64,000 bases of DNA, taken from the NCBI GenBank assembly GCA_964568075.1, contig CAZMOM010000013.1, positions 17,145-81,144 on the forward strand, in the 5' to 3' direction. The notes under the pieces were generated by a model that made no database searches, had not been told where the DNA came from, and worked only from the letters and a program-made list of their open reading frames with translations. Of the stretch, positions 26,104 to 34,379 are shown one piece after another. Made by a program: the position numbers and the translations under genes. Position 1 is the first letter of the stretch. The number at the start of each line of letters is the position of its first letter. The stretch is from MnTg04 sp964568075 (lineage in GTDB: Bacteria; Pseudomonadota; Gammaproteobacteria; Steroidobacterales; MnTg04).

Positions 26104-26898
26104 CTAGACTGCGACGGCCGCGCGTATGTGCTCGTGACACCGGTAACCCTCTATCGCAAAATCATCGTAGTGATAATCAAAAATACTTTTTGGCCGACGA
26201 TTAAATTTCAGTTTCGGCAGAGGCAGGGGTTCGCGTGACAACTGCAGGTCCGTCTGATCAAGGTGGTTGCTGTACAGATGGCTGTCACCACCAGTCCAGA
26301 TGAAATCACCAGGCTCAAGATCGCACTGCTGTGCCAGCATATGCGTTAGCAAGGCATAGGACGCGATATTGAACGGCACACCAAGAAATATATCGGCGCT
26401 GCGCTGGTATAGCTGGCAGGACAGACGGCCATTGGCGACGTGGAACTGGAACAGGCAATGGCAGGGCAACAGGGCCATCTGATCGAGTTCCCCGACGTTC
26501 CAGGCACAAACAATAATCCGTCTTGAATTCGGATCATTTTTTATTTGCTCGACCACCTTGCTGATCTGGTCAACGTCGCCGCCGCGGGGCTTGGGCCAGG
26601 ATCGCCATTGCTTACCATAGACGGGACCGAGATCGCCGTTTTCGTCCGCCCATTGGTCCCAGATCTTCACGCCATTTTCGTTCAGGTAGCCCACATTGGT
26701 ATCGCCCTGCAAAAACCACAACAACTCGTGAATGATCGATTTCAGGTGCAGTTTCTTGGTCGTCACGAGGGGAAATCCGTCGCCGAGATCGAATCGCATC
26801 TGGTAGCCGAAAACGCTCAGCGTTCCGGTACCGGTCCGGTCATCCTTGACCACGCCGTTGTCGCGCACGTGACGTAACAATTCCAGATACTGTTTCAT
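26104..26898 (-). CDS. thyA: Thymidylate synthase
   Basis: Methylates dUMP with 5,10-methylene-THF. 264 residues, the same length as E. coli ThyA. Catalytic cysteine in MALLPCHCLFQFHV; substrate-binding regions RTGTGTLSVFGYQMRFDL and SADIFLGVPFNIASYALLTHM; C-terminal AAVAV end as usual for the family. lgt is 20 bp upstream on the same strand, so lgt-thyA-folA look like one transcript. Confidence 0.98.
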   Translation of the reverse strand: MKQYLELLRHVRDNGVVKDDRTGTGTLSVFGYQMRFDLGDGFPLVTTKKLHLKSIIHELLWFLQGDTNVGYLNENGVKIWDQWADENGDLGPVYGKQWRSWPKPRGGDVDQISKVVEQIKNDPNSRRIIVCAWNVGELDQMALLPCHCLFQFHVANGRLSCQLYQRSADIFLGVPFNIASYALLTHMLAQQCDLEPGDFIWTGGDSHLYSNHLDQTDLQLSREPLPLPKLKFNRRPKSIFDYHYDDFAIEGYRCHEHIRAAVAV

Positions 26899-26918
26899 AA
26901 ATCCTAGTTACCCTTTGC

Positions 26919-27719
26919 TCAGGGCGCCGGCGTGTTGCGCGCCCGATTACGAGAATATACGATTGAGATGATAACCACGCCGGCGATGATCATCGGCAGC
27001 GACAATACCTGCCCCATCGTAACCCAACCGAACGCCAGGTATCCCAGGTGCGCATCGGGTACGCGCACAAACTCGACCAGGAATCGGAATATGCCGTACA
27101 GCAGCAGAAACAGACCGCTGATCGCCATAACCGGTCGCGGTTTTGCCGAATAGACCCAGAGTACTGCGAACAACAGGAAGCCCTCCAGGAAGGCTTCATA
27201 TAGTTGCGACGCGTGCAGCGCCTTACCGTTGACCATGACGGACCAGGGCGCGTTCGGGTCGGCCGCGCTGCCCCACAGTTCGCCGTTGATGAAATTGCCG
27301 ATCCTGCCAAAACCCAGCCCCAGCGGTACCAGCGGTGTCGTGAAATCCGCTATTTGCCAGAATGTCTGACCGCTTTTCCGGGCGAATAACAACAGCGCGA
27401 CGATCACCCCAAGCAGACCGCCATGAAACGACATGCCGCCTTCCCAGATTTTGAAAATCGATAATGGATGGTCGACCAGTTGCGAGCTGCCATAAAACAA
27501 CATGTAGCCGATGCGACCGCCGAGGATTATTCCCATCGCGCCATAGAAAACCAGGTCGTCCACCTGCAACGCTGTCCAGCCAGAGTCGGGTCTTTTTGCT
27601 CGCCGCCGGCCCAGCCACCAGGCCATCGCAAAAGCCAGCAAATACATCAGGCCATACCAGCGAATTTGCAGCGGACCCACGCTAATAGCAATAGAATCGA
27701 ATTCGGGATAGGTCCACAT
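26919..27719 (-). CDS. lgt: Prolipoprotein diacylglyceryl transferase
   Basis: Inner-membrane enzyme attaching diacylglycerol to the lipobox cysteine of prolipoproteins such as RlpA of this window. The ATG at 27719 gives 266 residues and the typical MWTYPEFDSIAISVGPLQIRW N-terminus region; the longer open frame upstream is not conserved-looking. About seven membrane helices, and the Lgt signature GRIGNFINGELWG. Divergent from the DUF255 gene with about 75 bp between the starts. Confidence 0.96.
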   Translation of the reverse strand: MWTYPEFDSIAISVGPLQIRWYGLMYLLAFAMAWWLGRRRAKRPDSGWTALQVDDLVFYGAMGIILGGRIGYMLFYGSSQLVDHPLSIFKIWEGGMSFHGGLLGVIVALLLFARKSGQTFWQIADFTTPLVPLGLGFGRIGNFINGELWGSAADPNAPWSVMVNGKALHASQLYEAFLEGFLLFAVLWVYSAKPRPVMAISGLFLLLYGIFRFLVEFVRVPDAHLGYLAFGWVTMGQVLSLPMIIAGVVIISIVYSRNRARNTPAP

Positions 27720-27794
27720 GGGGCGTAAGTGTAGCAAAGGATGGACCCGCGGTTTGGCGATGATAAAGTGATGCGCGGCGAGGAGAAACAGATT

Positions 27795-29840
27795 GTGAAA
27801 ACTGAACAGAACAGGCTGGGCGGCGAGACGAGTCCATACCTTTTGCAACACGCCGACAACCCGGTCGACTGGTACCCATGGGGTAGCGATGCGCTGGACA
27901 AAGCCAGGAAGGAAAACAAGCCAATATTGCTTTCCATCGGCTACTCAGCCTGCCACTGGTGTCATGTCATGGCGCACGAGTCTTTTGAAAACCCGCGGAT
28001 TGCGGAACTGATGAACCGGTTGTTTGTGAATATCAAAGTGGACCGCGAGGAGCGGCCCGATCTCGATCGCGTTTATCAAACGGCCCATCAGGTCCTGGCG
28101 CGACGAGCGGGCGGCTGGCCCTTGACTGCGTTCCTCGACCCCAAAGATCAGCTGCCATTTTTCGCCGGCACTTACTTTCCGCCGGCCGCACGCCACGGCA
28201 TGCCTGGATTTACCGATGTGCTGACACGGGTCGAAGAGTTTTTCCGGAAGGAACACCAGGGTATGCGCCAGCAGGTCGAATCCCTTCAGGGCGTGCTGGC
28301 GCAGATCGAATCGCCGCCGAGCGACGATATGGCGGACGCGGCGGTTTTTCAGCAGGTACGGCAGACGATGGAGCAGGATTTTGATTCGCGTTTTGGCGGC
28401 TTTGGTCCGGCTCCAAAATTTCCCCATTCCACGCATTGCCAGAGGCTGTTGCGCCAGTGGCGCTCCACCGCGAAACAGTCCAATCCGGACGTGCAGGCGT
28501 TGTACATCGTCAGTCACACATTAATGCAGATGGCTCGGGGTGGCCTATACGACCAGTTGGGCGGCGGTTTTTTCAGATACAGCGTGGATGTGAGCTGGAC
28601 GATTCCGCATTTTGAAAAAATGCTCTATGACAACGCCCAGTTGTTGTCGTTGTATGCGCAGGCCTTGCAAGCCAGTGCCGACCCGTATTACCGGGACATC
28701 GCCAGTGAGACAGCCGACTGGGTGATACGTGAAATGCAATCGCCTGATGGCGGATTTTACGCAACACTGGATGCCGACAGCCTGGACGAGTGCGGTCACA
28801 AAAAAGAAGGCGCTTTCTACACCTGGTCACGCGACGAAATAAAAAGCTTGCTGGACGACGACGAGTATCGGTCAGTCGAGACAGCCTTCGGTCTCGACCA
28901 GCCGCCCAATTTCGAAAACAGCCGTTGGCACTTGAACCTGCAGCGGGGGCAACCGCAGGACGGCGCCCTGTTCGCCCGCGCCAAAGAGAAATTACAGCAA
29001 GCACGCGACACCAGATCCCGGCCGGCACGCGATGAAAAAATCATTTGCAGCTGGAACGGGTTGATGATCCAGGGCCTGGCGATCGCCGCCCGCGCGCTGG
29101 ACCGGGACGACTTTACCGAATCGGCCATCCGCGCCGCGAAATTTGTTCGCGAAAAGCTTTGGAAGGACGAGACCGGACTGCTCTCCGTTTACAAGGATGG
29201 TCGCGCGCGCTTTCCGGCTTACCTCGACGACTACGCCTTCCTGCTCAACGGATTGCTGGAACTACTGCAAACCCGATGGGATTCGCAGCTGCTCAGCTTT
29301 TGCCTGAAACTCGCCCGGCGCCTGATCGATGATTTCGAAGATAAGGACCATGGCGGATTTTTTTTCACGGCCCACCAGCACGAAAAACTATTGTTCCGGC
29401 CGAAGACCTTTGCCGACGAAGCGATCCCTGCAGGCAACGGCGTCGCGGCGGTAGCGTTACAGCGCTTGGGCTACCTGCTCGGAGACACCGCTTTTCTAAA
29501 GGCGGCAGAGGATGCCCTGAAAAGCGGCCGGGCAGCGATCGAGAAATACCCCTCCGCACACGCGACGATGCTGGACGCTTTGGAAGAGCATCTTTATCCG
29601 GGAGAGACGATCATTATTCGCGGGGATCCGGGCGAAGCAGCCCGCTGGCAGAAAGCCGCTACCCTGGCTTACGCGCCCACAAGACAAGTGTATCTGCTGA
29701 CCGGAGATGATCAGGAACTGCCGGACTTGATGGCGGACAAGCGAGCCGGAAAAAATACGGTGGCCTATGTCTGCCAGGGTCACGTTTGCGGTGAGCCGCT
29801 GACGACGATGGAAGCGATGCTGGAAGCGATCTCGAAATAA
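27795..29840 (+). CDS. DUF255 thioredoxin-like protein (YyaL/SPATA20 family)
   Basis: Large cytoplasmic protein of 681 residues from the GTG at 27795, which has a good GGAG site 9 bp upstream; earlier ATGs lack one. The N-terminal thioredoxin-like domain has a CxxC motif (SACHWCHVMAHESFEN) and the VDREERPDLDRVYQ segment; the rest resembles an (alpha/alpha)6 glycosidase or cellobiose-epimerase-like toroid (GGFFRYSVD, HFEKMLYDNAQ, ADEAIPAGNGV). The family is conserved from bacteria to humans, but its reaction is unknown. Confidence 0.92.
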   Translation: MKTEQNRLGGETSPYLLQHADNPVDWYPWGSDALDKARKENKPILLSIGYSACHWCHVMAHESFENPRIAELMNRLFVNIKVDREERPDLDRVYQTAHQVLARRAGGWPLTAFLDPKDQLPFFAGTYFPPAARHGMPGFTDVLTRVEEFFRKEHQGMRQQVESLQGVLAQIESPPSDDMADAAVFQQVRQTMEQDFDSRFGGFGPAPKFPHSTHCQRLLRQWRSTAKQSNPDVQALYIVSHTLMQMARGGLYDQLGGGFFRYSVDVSWTIPHFEKMLYDNAQLLSLYAQALQASADPYYRDIASETADWVIREMQSPDGGFYATLDADSLDECGHKKEGAFYTWSRDEIKSLLDDDEYRSVETAFGLDQPPNFENSRWHLNLQRGQPQDGALFARAKEKLQQARDTRSRPARDEKIICSWNGLMIQGLAIAARALDRDDFTESAIRAAKFVREKLWKDETGLLSVYKDGRARFPAYLDDYAFLLNGLLELLQTRWDSQLLSFCLKLARRLIDDFEDKDHGGFFFTAHQHEKLLFRPKTFADEAIPAGNGVAAVALQRLGYLLGDTAFLKAAEDALKSGRAAIEKYPSAHATMLDALEEHLYPGETIIIRGDPGEAARWQKAATLAYAPTRQVYLLTGDDQELPDLMADKRAGKNTVAYVCQGHVCGEPLTTMEAMLEAISK

Positions 29841-29860
29841 AAAAGCCGACTTGAGCCGGC
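29839..29860 (-). terminator. Rho-independent terminator on the minus strand
   Basis: Read on the minus strand, GCCGGC-TCAA-GTCGGC forms a six-pair stem (one G-U) with a four-base loop, followed directly by six Ts. It lies just past the end of the DUF4242 remnant and would end transcripts coming from the M23 peptidase operon. It also overlaps the stop of the convergent DUF255 gene. Confidence 0.75.
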
Positions 29861-29882
29861 CTCATGATCAGGGTATCGACGG

Positions 29883-30095
29883 TCAGCCGTTGGCGGTATC
29901 CGGATTTATGGTCTTGCCAACCTCAAACACGTTGTTGGCCGGAAACCCGCTGCGCTCAGCGTGCCGATGAATCAGAGCCTCTTCGGCGGCGTTGCAGATA
30001 CAGAATATCTTGTCGTCCCCGACATAAGACTGTACCGATTCGACGGGAGACCACCGTTTTTCTTTTTTATAGGCCGGGTCAAATCGCGTTCGCGA
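29883..30095 (-). pseudogene. Remnant of a DUF4242 (nickel-binding SCO4226-like) protein
   Basis: The minus-strand frame ends at 29883 and reads strongly like the C-terminal two thirds of a DUF4242 protein: SYVGDDKIFCICNAAEEALI, then SGFPANNVFEVGKTINPDTA. Going upstream the frame meets a stop at 30096-30098 with no ATG, GTG or TTG start in between and none of the usual N-terminal strand. The gene therefore looks truncated by a frameshift or deletion close to the M23 gene end. No RNA gene or other coding sequence is seen in the rest of this gap. Confidence 0.65.
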
Positions 30096-30152
30096 TTATG
30101 CTGATTGTGGCGCAGAACAGTTTGCTTGCTGGCCTGGACGAAAAGACGTGGC

Positions 30153-31082
30153 TTACGGATAGCTGGTGAGTACCCGGCCGGCCCGGGGCGAAACACCACG
30201 ACCGCGTTGGTCGCGAAAGACAAAGGGGACGGATACCAATTCCATGCCCTTGTTAAGCTGAACATCAAAGTGCAAATGCGGACCCGTACTGAAACCGGTG
30301 TTGCCAGAATCGGCGATATACTCGCCGCCTTCGACCGGCTGGCCGATCCGCACCCGGATGGAATCCCAGTTCAGGTGCGCATAAACGGCGATGCTGCCAT
30401 CATCGTGAACGATTCTGACCAGGTTCGCTTTTGGTGCGTCTTTCTCCACGTCTGTGCCATTGGCAAAAAAATGCGTGGCGATATCAACCACTTTGCCACG
30501 TCGTGCCGAGTAAACCGGCGTGCCGACCGGCATGACAAAATCGACCGCGTAACGATTCCCCGCATTCTGATGTGATAAATCGCCCGGGTAGGCCTGGCTT
30601 ATCGTGTATTTGGACGAGACGGCAAACGGTGCCCGATATGGCACCGGCGGAGAGTGCTTCGCCGCAGGGTCGCCGATCGTAAATTGCGCCTCGTACGCGA
30701 AAGACCAGTTACCCGGCCGGATGGCGCGGATGGTGGTAACCACTTCATCGGTGGTCGCGCCCACGATATGATGAACCTTCTCACCGGGTTGATGACTCAG
30801 ATTCTCCGCTTCGGTTATCTGCAGGCTGATTTCGACCGGCACTTCAAAGGTATTGATCGCGACCAGATCGACTTCGCCATCGCGACGCCTTTCGGTCATC
30901 GTGATCGTCGGCCGGGGTCGTTCCGACTGGATGTCCTGAATTTCGGCCTCTGTTTTTCCAGGTGGCGGGCGGTCCGAGTAAACCCATTTTCCGTTTTCGT
31001 CTTTGTATTTATAGAGTTGCTGCGACGTCGCCAACAGAGGCAACAGCAACAGGATCAACGCGCATAATGACCACCGGCTCAC
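30153..31082 (-). CDS. DUF4124 and M23-family metallopeptidase (peptidoglycan hydrolase-like)
   Basis: Exported protein of 309 residues from a GTG at 31082, which has GGAG 8 bp upstream and leads straight into a signal peptide (LCALILLLLPLLATSQQ). An N-terminal DUF4124 domain (LYKYKDENGKWVYSDRPPP) is followed by a beta-rich spacer and a C-terminal LytM/M23 domain. The M23 zinc motifs are HxxxD as HQNAGNRYAVD and HLH in GPHLHFDV, with the middle histidine in AVYAHLNW. Catalytic residues look complete, so it is probably an active endopeptidase of peptidoglycan. Third gene after HtrA and cupin. Confidence 0.88.
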   Translation of the reverse strand: MSRWSLCALILLLLPLLATSQQLYKYKDENGKWVYSDRPPPGKTEAEIQDIQSERPRPTITMTERRRDGEVDLVAINTFEVPVEISLQITEAENLSHQPGEKVHHIVGATTDEVVTTIRAIRPGNWSFAYEAQFTIGDPAAKHSPPVPYRAPFAVSSKYTISQAYPGDLSHQNAGNRYAVDFVMPVGTPVYSARRGKVVDIATHFFANGTDVEKDAPKANLVRIVHDDGSIAVYAHLNWDSIRVRIGQPVEGGEYIADSGNTGFSTGPHLHFDVQLNKGMELVSVPFVFRDQRGRGVSPRAGRVLTSYP

Positions 31083-31122
31083 AGGGCTCTCTCCTGACCA
31101 GCGGCCCGTTGTGTGCGAAATC

Positions 31123-31482
31123 TCATGCCCAGCTACCGACCGTACCTGCTCGCGTGCCAGGCTGATCTCCGCTGTTACTCGTCCCTTTTTTCTCAATCAA
31201 CAGTATCTGGCACTCTTCATCTGCCACGGGACGATGTTCCGTCCCCGCAGGGACTACAATCATTTCACCTTTCTTTAACGGTACCGGACTGTCACGAAAA
31301 TCCATAAGCATTTCACCACTGAGCACAATAAATACTTCATCGGTGTCCGAGTGGCTGTGCCACTCAAACTCACCCTGGATGCGCGTCAGTTTTAATTCAT
31401 GGTCATTCATACTGGCAACGATACGCGGCGACCAGAGTTCATTGATCTCATTGAGTTTCTCACCAAAATTAACTGCCTGCAT
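31123..31482 (-). CDS. Cupin-domain protein
   Basis: Small single-domain cupin, 119 residues from the ATG at 31482. Metal-site motifs are present: HSHSDTDEVFIVLSG (H-x-H-x3-4-E) and the second motif with PAGTEHRP. No substrate can be deduced. Its start lies inside the 3' end of the tandem HtrA gene (14 bp overlap), so the two are translationally coupled, and the M23 peptidase follows 40 bp on. Confidence 0.9.
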   Translation of the reverse strand: MQAVNFGEKLNEINELWSPRIVASMNDHELKLTRIQGEFEWHSHSDTDEVFIVLSGEMLMDFRDSPVPLKKGEMIVVPAGTEHRPVADEECQILLIEKKGTSNSGDQPGTRAGTVGSWA

Positions 31483-34312
31483 TGACCGGTTCCTCATTTT
31501 TACCGATTGTGTTGCCGGGTAATGGAGTCCGCCGCCAGCCGTTTTCGGTTCGATTTATTTCATATGCCGGCCAGTACCGGTCATCGATTTTCAAAGTGAT
31601 CACTTCAATCCGTTCATTCCAGGTCATCGTTTTAAGGCGTACCGCCTCTCGGTCCCGCTTGTCACGAACCGCTGATATAAATGCGTCGAGATCTGGCGTG
31701 TCCACTTCATCGACGGACAAAATTCTGCGGCCGGCCCAAAGACCGTAACGATTGGCAGGCGAGCCGTAGGCGAAAAACGCGACATAGACACCGCGCGGCG
31801 GAATACCCCTCTGCACCGCCATGGCACGGTGTGGCGCTTGCAGCAACGCGCCCGCCCACATCACGACACGATCCAGACCACCGCCACTCAATGCGGCGGT
31901 CCGTACTTCAATTTTCAGTACGCGGCGATCGCGCCATACTTCCACCGTTACCGACGCCTGCTGCACCGCTTTCTCGACTTCCCGGAAACTGCTGACCGCC
32001 TGTCCGTCGATGGTCAGCAGAAGATCGCCCGCTCTGAGTTTTTCCGCCGCCGGTGATCCAGCCACCGTACGCCGGATACTCAGTACCTGACGCCTTTCAG
32101 GATCATGTTTTTCCAGCTGGGAAACCCGATTATCAGGCAACCCCAGTTTTCGCGCGCTGGCAAGCGGAATCAGGTCGAACTGAATTTCCAGCGAATGCAA
32201 CGGATTCTGGCTGCGCGACAGCTCAAGCGTCTCCCTGATCAAATCCGCCGGTATACCCTCCACCCGTTGCCCCAGCTCCTGGCCTGCTTGAAAAGCAAAA
32301 CTCGACCACATCGCCAGAACCTCGCCTTTTTTGTTCGCAAGAACACCATCGAATTCAGTTGGCGGGTTGACGACCGAGATCGTCTCAAGATTGCTGTCGG
32401 TAAAACGCATCGTACGCGACAACGGCAGAACGAGGGCGTCTACGGTTGCCACTTCCGTCGCCTGCACCGCCAGTTTATGGTCACCTTTAAGACCGACAGC
32501 CCAAACTGCATCGCCGGCCTTGACTTCGGTGTCGCTCAGTCGCGCGGCCCTGACCGGCGTATCGCCAATCAACACAGGGTCATAGGAAACGACGGAAAAA
32601 TTGTGCAGCGGGTGAACATAGACGACCTCGCCGGGAATTTCGAGGCTACCGGCGAAAGTCAGGCTCACGTCCCCCAGCGCGACCGGCACCGTGTTGCGGT
32701 CAACGATAACCAGTCCGCGGTGGATATCCACGATCAGACCCGTGCCATGGTAATAGCGATCCGCAACGCCGGAGACGGTATAAGGCATATCGAAATTAAC
32801 CATCACCAGCGACGGCGCCAGTTTCCTCGATCGTGGATCGCCGTTGCCGGTGATTTGCGTCGTCGCTGCCTGCAGCGATATCGGCGGAGGCCCGTCCTGC
32901 AGATCGCGACACGGCCAGACGCCTTCTTTATCATCCCGCACGCAGTACCGTGCGGGGAACCAGGACCTGTCCATGCGCATTACCCGCAGCTGGGAATTAC
33001 TCGGATTCTCGAAAGTGATAAACCTGATGCTCACTTTTTCACCATCGGCCAGCGTATCGAGCACTGCCTCGAACTCGTCAATGTTGCTGACCGGGGTGCC
33101 TCCCAGCGCCTTGATGACCGATGCCCTGGGTATCGCCAGCGTTCCGAAAACATATCCCGGGATGGCGATATAGACGCCTTGCGGCGGGATATTGAAATGC
33201 CTTGCCTGCTGGTAGGAAAGATTGTGGACCACCGCGTTGCCGAACTCGATATATCTGTCCGGTGTTATATCGTGCAGATCCCCGACCCCTAGGCGGGATT
33301 TCAGCAGACGTCCACCCCTACTGACCTCCATTTCCACCATCTCGCCAACACTGGAGTCCAGGATCGACTCCAGCGTGACAAAATCGGTGACCATCTGCTC
33401 GTTTACGCGAACCAGTATGTCGCCGGGTTGGAAAAACTCCTGCGCGCCGGATCCGGGTACCACCTGCTGGACAACCAGCATTCCGGTTCGCAGTGGCTGC
33501 CTGCGTCTGGCTTCGGCTTCGACCTCCGTGCCGAGCCCGAGACGTCGCAGTTCGTCATAGGGCTTTTGGGAAAAAATCGTCTGCAGGGTTCCGCGCGAAA
33601 CTTGTTCGCCGGCTCTGATCAGGCCAAGAGCACGTTGTACCCGGTCGAGCGGTAGGTAAAAACTTGACGCGGCCGAACTGGTGCCGCCGGCATTCAACGC
33701 AACGACATTGCCTACGATATCGATAACCGGCGAACCTGATGACCCGCCCGAGGTATTTGACGCCGCCTGAATATAGAAAGTGTTGAAGTCGTTAAAGTTA
33801 CCGCGCCCGTAGTCGGGTGCATCCCGGTCCAGCCGGGCGATCGTACCGGCGAGGATCGCCAGTTGTTCGCCGGCATCGTTCCCGACGACCCTGATTTCCC
33901 GGCCTATCTGCGCCATTTCCGGCGCCAGTGAGAATTCGTACGGTTTTATATAACTGAGTTTCGACGGGTCGTAACGGTAGAAACCGAAATCGTGGACCGG
34001 ATCCCGGTAAACCGGCTTCAGTTCGACTTCTTCGTTATTGATAAAAATCGCCTCGGCAACAACGGGGCCGGGCGTGACCACGTGCCGGTTGGTCAGAATC
34101 AAGCCTTGTTCTGCATCGACCACGAACCCGGTTGCCTGGCTCGACATATTCCACTCTGTATCAAAAGCCCTGGTACCGTCGACACGGATCGTAACAATGC
34201 CATTGCTGACAGTTTCCAGCGTCTTTTTCCACTGATCGCTGTCCTGAGCGGCAGCCAGCCCCGTCAGCAAAATCAAAGCCACCGCAGTGACGAGGCGCAG
34301 TAAGTGATTCAT
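31469..34312 (-). CDS. Tandem HtrA-like protease-PDZ protein (Nma111-like architecture)
   Basis: Exported protein of 947 residues from the ATG at 34312, with a signal peptide (LVTAVALILLTGLAAAQ). It holds two consecutive trypsin-like plus PDZ halves. The first half has a full triad: H in LTNRHVVTPG, D in DPVHDFGFYRYD and S in GGSSGSPVIDI. The second half keeps the fold pattern (YHGTGLIVDIHRGLVIVDRN, then HPLHNFSVVSYDP) but has N for the catalytic H, N near the D position and no GNSGG-type serine loop, so it looks catalytically dead. Yeast Nma111/Ynm3 has the same length and the same live-dead layout. Confidence 0.85.
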   Translation of the reverse strand: MNHLLRLVTAVALILLTGLAAAQDSDQWKKTLETVSNGIVTIRVDGTRAFDTEWNMSSQATGFVVDAEQGLILTNRHVVTPGPVVAEAIFINNEEVELKPVYRDPVHDFGFYRYDPSKLSYIKPYEFSLAPEMAQIGREIRVVGNDAGEQLAILAGTIARLDRDAPDYGRGNFNDFNTFYIQAASNTSGGSSGSPVIDIVGNVVALNAGGTSSAASSFYLPLDRVQRALGLIRAGEQVSRGTLQTIFSQKPYDELRRLGLGTEVEAEARRRQPLRTGMLVVQQVVPGSGAQEFFQPGDILVRVNEQMVTDFVTLESILDSSVGEMVEMEVSRGGRLLKSRLGVGDLHDITPDRYIEFGNAVVHNLSYQQARHFNIPPQGVYIAIPGYVFGTLAIPRASVIKALGGTPVSNIDEFEAVLDTLADGEKVSIRFITFENPSNSQLRVMRMDRSWFPARYCVRDDKEGVWPCRDLQDGPPPISLQAATTQITGNGDPRSRKLAPSLVMVNFDMPYTVSGVADRYYHGTGLIVDIHRGLVIVDRNTVPVALGDVSLTFAGSLEIPGEVVYVHPLHNFSVVSYDPVLIGDTPVRAARLSDTEVKAGDAVWAVGLKGDHKLAVQATEVATVDALVLPLSRTMRFTDSNLETISVVNPPTEFDGVLANKKGEVLAMWSSFAFQAGQELGQRVEGIPADLIRETLELSRSQNPLHSLEIQFDLIPLASARKLGLPDNRVSQLEKHDPERRQVLSIRRTVAGSPAAEKLRAGDLLLTIDGQAVSSFREVEKAVQQASVTVEVWRDRRVLKIEVRTAALSGGGLDRVVMWAGALLQAPHRAMAVQRGIPPRGVYVAFFAYGSPANRYGLWAGRRILSVDEVDTPDLDAFISAVRDKRDREAVRLKTMTWNERIEVITLKIDDRYWPAYEINRTENGWRRTPLPGNTIGKNEEPVNAGS

Positions 34313-34379
34313 AAGACTCCTAATGCCGGGCGCGTGGATGATTCTGCCGCCTTGGCTCCAAAAACCCAGGCGGATCGGA

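Noticed and set aside
29972..30268. A 98-codon minus-strand frame across the DUF4242 remnant region
   Set aside because: It runs into the M23 gene in another frame and does not resemble a protein family, while the DUF4242 frame does.
32105..33292. A 395-codon plus-strand frame opposite the tandem HtrA gene
   Set aside because: Antisense shadow with no ribosome site, biased arginine/histidine-rich composition and no family features.
34313..34379. Hairpin with CCGCCT and AGGCGG arms after gcvPB as a terminator
   Set aside because: Imperfect stem and no T run in the right place; not strong enough to call.
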